A stretch of DNA of 46,859 bases, taken from contig REAP01000016.1 in NCBI GenBank assembly GCA_004294385.1, positions 1-46,859 of the forward strand, written 5' to 3'. The notes beneath the pieces are model-generated. The model was not told the DNA's origin. It made no database searches and was given only the letters and a program-made list of their open reading frames with translations. Positions 42,059 to 46,859 of the stretch are shown piece after piece. Made by a program: the position numbers and the translations under genes. Origin of the DNA: Oscillatoriales cyanobacterium. Lineage in GTDB: Bacteria > Cyanobacteriota > Cyanobacteriia > Cyanobacteriales > Microcoleaceae. Within the stretch, counting starts at the first letter, position 1; every line of letters starts with the position of its first letter.

Positions 42059-43390
42059 ATGAAACAAATTGAAGGCTTGAGACTCCCCACCTGGTTGCAA
42101 AAGATTCACTATGTTACCAATCCAGTCAGTTATTGGGAAAGTGCTTACCAAACTTATCCTGATGCTTTTTGGGCAAAAGGGATAGATTTCGGAAGTCCTC
42201 TGATGGTTTTCTATACGCCTGAAGCGGCTCAACAAATTATCGAAAATCGGCATGGGAATTTGACAACCACTTCCTTTGACAGTGAGTTGAGAGCCATTTT
42301 TGGAGACAGTTCTTTTTTTACTCTAGAAGGTGTTCGTCACCAAAGTGTGCGGAAACTGTTAATTCCTGCGCTACATGGCAAACAAATCCACTCCTATGGC
42401 AAATTAATTTGCGACCTAGCAGACAATTTGATGGGGGAGTTACCTACCAATAAACCCTTTTCGGCTTTAGATGTAGCGCAAGAGATATCAATGCGGGTGA
42501 TGATTCAACTCTTGTTTGGTTCCTATCAACAAGAGCGCTATGAGCAAATTAAGCAACTGATGATTGGGATGGTGAACTTATTTGCTTCCAATATTGGAGG
42601 TATTCCTTTATTTTTTCGGTTTCTGCAAAAAGATTTAGGCCCTGCTAGTCCTTGGCGGAATTTTCTCAACCAACGCCAGCAAATGCAGGACTTGATTTAC
42701 ACGGAAATTGAAGAACGTCGCGCCCATCCAAATCCTGCTCAAAAAGATATCCTCGCCTTGTTAATGTTGGCTTGTGACGAACAAGGAAATCTATTAACTA
42801 ATGAAGAATTACTGGGTCAAGTATTATCGCTGCTGTTTACAGGAAACGAATCGACTGCTGCTTCAATGGCTTGGTCGTGGTACAGAGTTTACCGCGATTC
42901 GGAAATTCACGGGAAACTGCTTCAGGAATTGCAAAGCTTGGGGGATTCTCCCGATCCGATCGGTCTTTTTCGCCTCCCTTATTTGAGTGCTGTTTGTAAT
43001 GAGACACTCCGTATGTATTCGGTGACGATGTTCACGATTCCCAGAGTTGTCAAGACAACGACCCAAATCGATGGTTTTCAGGTCAATCCAGGGACTTTGG
43101 TGACTGTGGGGACTTACCTGTTGCATCAGCGCGAAGACATCTACCCGACAGCGAAGGAGTTTAAGCCAGAACGTTTTTTAGAGCGTCAGTTTTCACCCTA
43201 CGAATTTCTTCCCTTTGGGGGTGGGATGCGTGGTTGTATTGGAGCGGAAGTAGCACTTTATCAAATGAAGCTTTCTTTAGCTACGATTGTCTCTCACTAT
43301 CAATTAGAGTTAGTGAATCACCGACCTATAAACCCTCAACGTCGCAATACTATTTTAACCCCGATTAATTTAATGATGGTAAAATATTAA
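42059..43390 (+). CDS. Cytochrome P450 (CYP110-like)
   Basis: A 443-residue P450 with no N-terminal membrane anchor. Motifs: I-helix TGNEST (261-266), K-helix ExxR at Glu315-Arg318 (NETLR), the PERF-type PERF at 370-373, and the haem loop FGGGMRGCIGAEVAL with Cys393. The overall order and 'LPTWLQKIHYVTNPVSYWESAY' start recall cyanobacterial CYP110. It lies 32 bases after the methyltransferase, so it is probably co-transcribed with it. All catalytic motifs are intact. It could hydroxylate the island's product or a lipid. Electron-transfer partners are not in the window. Confidence 0.9.
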   Translation: MKQIEGLRLPTWLQKIHYVTNPVSYWESAYQTYPDAFWAKGIDFGSPLMVFYTPEAAQQIIENRHGNLTTTSFDSELRAIFGDSSFFTLEGVRHQSVRKLLIPALHGKQIHSYGKLICDLADNLMGELPTNKPFSALDVAQEISMRVMIQLLFGSYQQERYEQIKQLMIGMVNLFASNIGGIPLFFRFLQKDLGPASPWRNFLNQRQQMQDLIYTEIEERRAHPNPAQKDILALLMLACDEQGNLLTNEELLGQVLSLLFTGNESTAASMAWSWYRVYRDSEIHGKLLQELQSLGDSPDPIGLFRLPYLSAVCNETLRMYSVTMFTIPRVVKTTTQIDGFQVNPGTLVTVGTYLLHQREDIYPTAKEFKPERFLERQFSPYEFLPFGGGMRGCIGAEVALYQMKLSLATIVSHYQLELVNHRPINPQRRNTILTPINLMMVKY

Positions 43391-43607
43391 GACTATCTGC
43401 TGCGATCGTTAAATCTGATTTTTTTAACAGGTGATTACCAATAAACTAGGTTTATTGCCGATCGCCACCCGGTAGGATGATGTAAATAGGTCGATCGCAC
43501 CAAGACGCGGGCTGGGCTGGCACTACGCACCTTACAGATGCCCGTCTGTGAGCCGTCACCCGATCGGGTGACGGCTCACAGTCCAATTCAATAAAATCTC
43601 AAATCGA
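43391..43607. other. Gap between P450 and surE, border of the island
   Basis: 217 bases. A weak hairpin, GTTAAA...TTTTTTTAAC at about 43409-43429, could end the P450 transcript. HIP1-related GCCGATCGCC lies near 43459. The last third is dominated by the 36-bp palindrome described separately. There is no gene. Confidence 0.5.
43546..43581. repeat. Perfect 36-bp palindrome in the surE leader
   Basis: The half-site is CTGTGAGCCGTCACCCGA, and it reads identically on the other strand with no loop. It lies 26 bases before the surE ATG. Its right half plus flank (GGTGACGGCTCACAGTCC and on to ATTCA) recurs inside surE at about 43734-43757 with a single mismatch in 24 bases. Confidence 0.9.
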
Positions 43608-44285
43608 ATGACCATAATTTTAACCAACGACGACGGTATCGACGCTCCCGGCATTCAGGCGCTGTTGCAGGCGGTAAGTGGCAAAACTATGATGGTGGCT
43701 CCTCAAGGGCAATTGTCGGGCTGCGGGCATCAGGTGACGGCTCACAGTCCGATTCATGTCGATCGGCGATCGTCGATTGAATATGCTGTAGGGGGAACAC
43801 CCGCAGACTGTGTACGCATTGCTCTGAATCACATTTGTCCAAAACCAGATTTCGTACTTTCCGGTATCAATGCAGGCGGCAATTTGGGCGTTGACGTGTA
43901 CATTTCTGGTACGGTGGCGGCGGTGCGGGAAGCAGCGATGCACGGGATTCCGGGCGTGGCGATTTCCCACTGGATCAAAAGGCCTTGGGAAATAGATTGG
44001 GAAATAGCGACTCGTTGGACATCGCGGGTATTAGCGGATTTGCTGAATCGTGAAACCAAGTCTGGCTGTTTCTGGAATGTGAATTTGCCGCATTTAGCAC
44101 CGGGAAGTGCGGAACCGGAAATTGTGTTTTGTCGCCCTTCTACTCAGCCTCTACCGGTGGTATACCGCCAAGAGGGAGAATACTTTCATTATGTGGGAGA
44201 ATACGGATCGCGCGATCGGGCTTTGGGAACTGATGTTGATGTCTGTTTTGGCGGTAATATTGCGGTAACAGAGATATCGCTTTGA
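43608..44285 (+). CDS. surE: 5'/3'-nucleotidase SurE
   Basis: A 225-residue survival-protein phosphatase that dephosphorylates nucleoside monophosphates. Metal ligands and family motifs: LTNDDGIDAPGI (Asp8, Asp9), 'GQLSGCGHQVTAH' where Ser40-type ligand sits, and 'SGINAGGNLGVDVYISGTVAAVREAAMHG' (first part diagnostic). The length is slightly short of the usual 250 but typical of some cyanobacterial forms. No Shine-Dalgarno precedes the ATG; a palindrome occupies the leader. It marks the right border of the biosynthetic island. Confidence 0.92.
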   Translation: MTIILTNDDGIDAPGIQALLQAVSGKTMMVAPQGQLSGCGHQVTAHSPIHVDRRSSIEYAVGGTPADCVRIALNHICPKPDFVLSGINAGGNLGVDVYISGTVAAVREAAMHGIPGVAISHWIKRPWEIDWEIATRWTSRVLADLLNRETKSGCFWNVNLPHLAPGSAEPEIVFCRPSTQPLPVVYRQEGEYFHYVGEYGSRDRALGTDVDVCFGGNIAVTEISL

Positions 44286-44555
44286 TGAATTTGGGCGATC
44301 GAACTATATTTTTAGCATTGTTTGCCCAAAAAAGCGTAAAGCGATCGGCTCATCAAAACTTAGATATTTATACTTACCGCGATCGCTCCTCCTTCAAAGT
44401 ATTGTTGCCAAAATTTTCATAAAAAATCACAAAACATCACATATCTTCAGAAATATCAAGTTAATTTTTAGCATTCTTCAAAGTGCGATCGCGATCCCTT
44501 CATTAGATATATAATTTTTTTATAAAGACTGAATATTTCTAGATAAACTTCAGCT

Positions 44556-45476
44556 ATGGAGAATCAGACTTCTATGGAAGTAGCCGAGCTGCTCAAAGAA
44601 TACGAAAATGGAAACAGAGACTTTGCAGGAGCCAACCTCAGCGGAGCCAACCTCAGCGGAGCCATCTTGGTTGGAGTCAACCTTTCAAAGGCTAACCTGT
44701 CGGGAGCTAACTTGAGTCGGGCTTATCTCACCAAAGCACAACTCAACGGCGCTAACCTTCACAGGGCAAATCTCAGTTTTGCCAAAATGAGCGAAGTCAG
44801 ACTAGCGGACGCCGAAATGACGAAAACCAATCTCAGCGGAGCTTTCCTAGTCAAGGCAAAACTCCCCAGAGCTCAGCTCAGCGGCGCTCAGCTCATCGGT
44901 AGCAACCTGCACAGCGCCATCCTCTGGAGCGCCAATTTGTGTAATGCTGACCTGCAATTCATCAACCTGCGGGGCGCAAACCTCACCGGAGCCAACCTCA
45001 ACTGGGCAAACTTAAGTGGGGCAAAACTCAGCGGTGCGATGCTCTTTGCTGCCCAATTAACAGGCATCTGTCTCCGAAAAGCATACCTCAACGGCATCGA
45101 TTTGAGCGGGACGGATCTCAATGGTGTCAACCTCAGCGAAGCAAAACTCAACGGCGTCAACTTAGAAGGCTCAAACTTGTTAGCCGCCAATCTCAGCGGA
45201 GCTCAGTTGCGGAATGTCAAGTTGACGGGAGCAAATTTAACCAGGGCGAATCTGACGGGAGTTTCTTTGGTGCAAGCAAACCTCGATTGGGCCAGGCTGT
45301 GCTACGCAGACTTGAGTGAAGCCGACTTGAGGGAAGCAACCTTAATGGGAGCCAATTTGGAGGGTACTCTGTTAGCGAGAGCAACATTGTCGGAATCTGT
45401 GAGTCGCTATTTCTGCTTAACTGTGGCGGGCGCTGTCGCAGCTTGGCAAACGGAAACAATGACTGCCACTGGTTGA
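44556..45476 (+). CDS. Pentapeptide-repeat protein
   Basis: A 306-residue protein made almost wholly of A(N/D)LxX pentapeptides (residues about 20-280: 'GANLSGANLSGAILVG' and on). These fold as a right-handed four-sided beta-helix. A short N-terminal helix ('EVAELLKEYENGNRDF') resembles the cap of other cyanobacterial members, and a hydrophobic C-terminus 'YFCLTVAGAVAAWQ' might be a tail anchor. Functions in cyanobacteria are mostly unknown; DNA-gyrase mimicry is known for a few non-related members. No operon partner. Confidence 0.92.
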   Translation: MENQTSMEVAELLKEYENGNRDFAGANLSGANLSGAILVGVNLSKANLSGANLSRAYLTKAQLNGANLHRANLSFAKMSEVRLADAEMTKTNLSGAFLVKAKLPRAQLSGAQLIGSNLHSAILWSANLCNADLQFINLRGANLTGANLNWANLSGAKLSGAMLFAAQLTGICLRKAYLNGIDLSGTDLNGVNLSEAKLNGVNLEGSNLLAANLSGAQLRNVKLTGANLTRANLTGVSLVQANLDWARLCYADLSEADLREATLMGANLEGTLLARATLSESVSRYFCLTVAGAVAAWQTETMTATG

Positions 45477-45505
45477 GGTGAATTAGTTACTTGACAGTTT
45501 TAAAT

Positions 45506-45971
45506 TTAGATCGGAATCTCGATCGCAAATTCCGTTCCCTCTCCAGATGCAGAAACACAGCTTAACTTACCCCCGTGTTTTTCCACCACAATCGCATAGC
45601 TAATTGACAATCCCAAACCTGTACCCTTTCCCACCGGCTTCGTCGTAAAAAATGGCTCGAATATCTTATCAATCACCGACTGTTCCATACCCAGACCATT
45701 GTCAGCAATACTCACTACCAAATTCCGATCGTCCGATTTCTGCTAAACTTATACCAATATGTGCATGAAATTGTTCAACTTGTTTGACTTCCCACTCTCA
45801 GATTCCTAAACTTTGTTGTAGAGTATCTTGCATCCTCTGAACTAAATGCTCTTCTGCTAAATGAAGAATATTGTGAATTACTAAAATAGTTGGTAAAACT
45901 ACACAACTCACGATCAAAATAGATAACTTAGTACGAAAACTATAGTTTGACCAAAGCTTTGCTATTAACAT
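45506..45971 (-). pseudogene. Sensor histidine kinase, only N- and C-terminal pieces left
   Basis: The upstream piece (45971-45798) reads MLIAKLWSNYSFRTKLSILI and then VSCVVLPTILVIHN, a typical cyanobacterial sensor N-terminus with one membrane segment, and stops at TGA 45798. The downstream piece (about 45745-45506) is the end of the HATPase domain: SIADNGLGM (G1 box), IFEPFFTTK (F box), GKGTGLGLSISYAIVEK-like (G2 box) and 'GEGTEFAIEI'. The sensor, HAMP, DHp and N-box parts between them are missing. A large internal deletion is the simplest account, so no kinase activity is expected. Confidence 0.75.
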
Positions 45972-46018
45972 CTCCTTAACTCCAATTTTTTTTTAATATC
46001 GTACAGAGTCTTGAGTGT

Positions 46019-46282
46019 TCATATCTCGCCCTCAGAAGATGATTCACACATTCCTTCTGCAACTTTCCTGATAATGTCGCAAGGATCTACACCAATTACA
46101 TGAGCAACTAACAGAAACTCAATTACATCTAATCGTCGTTCACCTTTTTCATATTTGGCTACGAAAGATTGTGGCTTTTTCAGAGATTTAGCAATAGATT
46201 CCTGAGTTAGTTGCGCCTCTTTACGAGCCACGATCATACAGCGACGGAATGTTTGATACTTATGGCTAAAAACAGATTTCAT
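46019..46282 (-). CDS. XRE-family helix-turn-helix protein
   Basis: An 87-residue DNA-binding protein consisting of little more than one HTH_3 domain (about 14-70). The helix-turn-helix reads 'LTQESIAKSLKKPQSFVAKYEKGERRLD', with a normal recognition helix. It would act as a dimeric repressor or antitoxin-like regulator. A 17-bp inverted repeat lies 31 bases upstream of its ATG and is a natural candidate operator. There is no toxin-like partner next to it. Confidence 0.85.
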   Translation of the reverse strand: MKSVFSHKYQTFRRCMIVARKEAQLTQESIAKSLKKPQSFVAKYEKGERRLDVIEFLLVAHVIGVDPCDIIRKVAEGMCESSSEGEI

Positions 46283-46312
46283 TGTACTTTGGGTTTAGCA
46301 GTGGATATAGGT

Positions 46313-46357
46313 TTTTAATATCCTGTTTTAGGTTTATCCCAAAACAGGATATTAAAA
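46313..46357. promoter_or_regulatory. 17-bp inverted repeat upstream of the XRE gene
   Basis: Arms at 46313-46329 (TTTTAATATCCTGTTTT) and 46341-46357 are perfect complements around an 11-base loop that can pair two more bases. It stands between the XRE gene start and the 38-codon ORF. It could be an operator for the XRE protein or a bidirectional terminator, since it has T-runs and A-runs at both ends. Confidence 0.65.
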
Positions 46358-46425
46358 TATGTTAAAAGGTGAGCATAATAAAAATTGAACAAAATACATC
46401 GCAATTCCGAGAGTGGCAGCTATCT

Positions 46426-46542
46426 TTACTTGCGGCCCTCGGTGCCACCATAATTTTTGTTGTCATCCTTCGGCTTAGCAACACCATCAGGTTGTTTCTT
46501 TGGCTTTTTGACTTCTTTGTTGCTTTTTCTCTCTTTTGACAT
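46426..46542 (-). CDS. Small lysine-rich protein, 38 residues
   Basis: The frame starts at ATG 46542 and ends at TAA 46426. It reads MSKERKSNKEVKKPKKQPDG, then VAKPKDDNKNYGGTEGRK: about 30% Lys/Arg, no hydrophobic segment, probably disordered. A GAGGA ribosome site lies about 7 bases upstream. The composition recalls short Lys-rich proteins in many bacterial genomes, but I know no function. Its downstream end faces the inverted repeat and the XRE gene on the same strand. Confidence 0.55.
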   Translation of the reverse strand: MSKERKSNKEVKKPKKQPDGVAKPKDDNKNYGGTEGRK

Positions 46543-46859
46543 AATGATTCCTCAATTTTCCGTCATTATAACATAGATTGAAACATCTGTTTGCAGTGTC
46601 AACACTCAACTGTCGATCGATCTCATACCAATTTAATCGGTCGCTGCACATATCTCGATCCCCCTAAATCCCCCGAATCGTTGCGGGGACTTTGATCGGA
46701 ATCTTCTCCCCCCTTATTAAGCTATGCTTTATAAACATCTTTCTTAACAAGAAAGTTGACAAAAGTAACTACTTGTGTAGGAGCTATTGGGGCGATCACT
46801 TCTGATCGAATACGAATTCTGCTACAAAGAATGTTCATTGATGTCTCTCTCTCTTTCAA
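46543..46859. other. Terminal gap with dispersed-repeat fragments
   Basis: 317 bases to the window edge without a gene. It includes a GATCCCCCTAAATCCCCC-type repeat at about 46659-46676 and an AAGAAAGTTGAC segment at 46749-46760. The latter has a weak counterpart (AAGAAAGTTGAAC) at 31049-31061, so both may be ends of the same dispersed element. Confidence 0.5.

Noticed and set aside
25773..43390. Saxitoxin or cylindrospermopsin gene cluster
   Set aside because: Amidinotransferase, sterol-desaturase-like, sulfotransferase, DMT permease and a carbamoyltransferase stub recall sxt/cyr genes, but the defining SxtA- or CyrB-type synthase genes, Rieske oxygenases and cytidine-deaminase-like gene are absent, and the enzymes are not recognisable orthologues.

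Overview
The window looks like chromosome of a filamentous cyanobacterium of the Oscillatoriales type (Microcoleus/Oscillatoria/Phormidium-like). The signs are frequent GCGATCGC (HIP1) octamers, many heptameric tandem repeats in gene gaps (TTCCCAA, GGAAGAA, AACAAAT, GTTGACT, TCTAAAA), and characteristic families: DUF3370, a YlqD gene next to the pyruvate dehydrogenase E2 gene, an Aas-type acyl-ACP synthetase, DesC-type desaturases, a CYP110-like P450 and a pentapeptide-repeat protein. The genus is inference only.

Layout. 0-1.9 kb: a TnpB gene cut by the window edge, then a DUF4340 protein. 2.1-6.75 kb: a polyamine ABC transporter in the order potA-potD-potB-potC, with a different repeat family in each gap. 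6.8-12.2 kb: a transposase relic, a methyltransferase plus FAD oxidoreductase pair, an EF-hand protein, a 197-bp MITE-like element and an FAD monooxygenase. 12.4-15.5 kb: two paralogous acyl desaturases and a PLP enzyme. 15.6-17.4 kb: a translationally coupled AAA ATPase and TOPRIM-like gene pair that resembles an anti-phage module. 17.5-21.8 kb: aas, ylqD and the E2 gene (odhB/pdhC), separated by large heptamer arrays. 21.9-25.6 kb: an IS630 relic, a membrane acyltransferase and a DUF3370 protein.

The most interesting part is 25.8-43.4 kb. Almost every gene from 40.4 down to 25.8 kb lies on the minus strand: amidinotransferase, membrane-anchored sulfotransferase, NTF2-like protein, a broken GT4 glycosyltransferase, a truncated sulfotransferase, two GT61 glycosyltransferases, an Old Yellow Enzyme, two tandem fatty-acid-hydroxylase/sterol-desaturase proteins, a carbamoyltransferase stub, a further sulfotransferase-like protein, an aldo-keto reductase, a TauD-like dioxygenase, an Asp/Glu-racemase-like protein and an EamA exporter. 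An O-methyltransferase and a P450 diverge on the plus strand from a shared regulatory gap. No PKS or NRPS lies in the window. I read it as an orphan, partly decayed biosynthetic island for a guanidino- and possibly sulfate-bearing small molecule. Several enzymes carry substitutions at positions that are normally diagnostic.

43.6-46.9 kb returns to ordinary genes: surE (preceded by a 36-bp perfect palindrome that echoes surE's own coding sequence), a pentapeptide-repeat protein, a split histidine-kinase pseudogene, an XRE regulator with an inverted repeat upstream, and a 38-codon lysine-rich small ORF.
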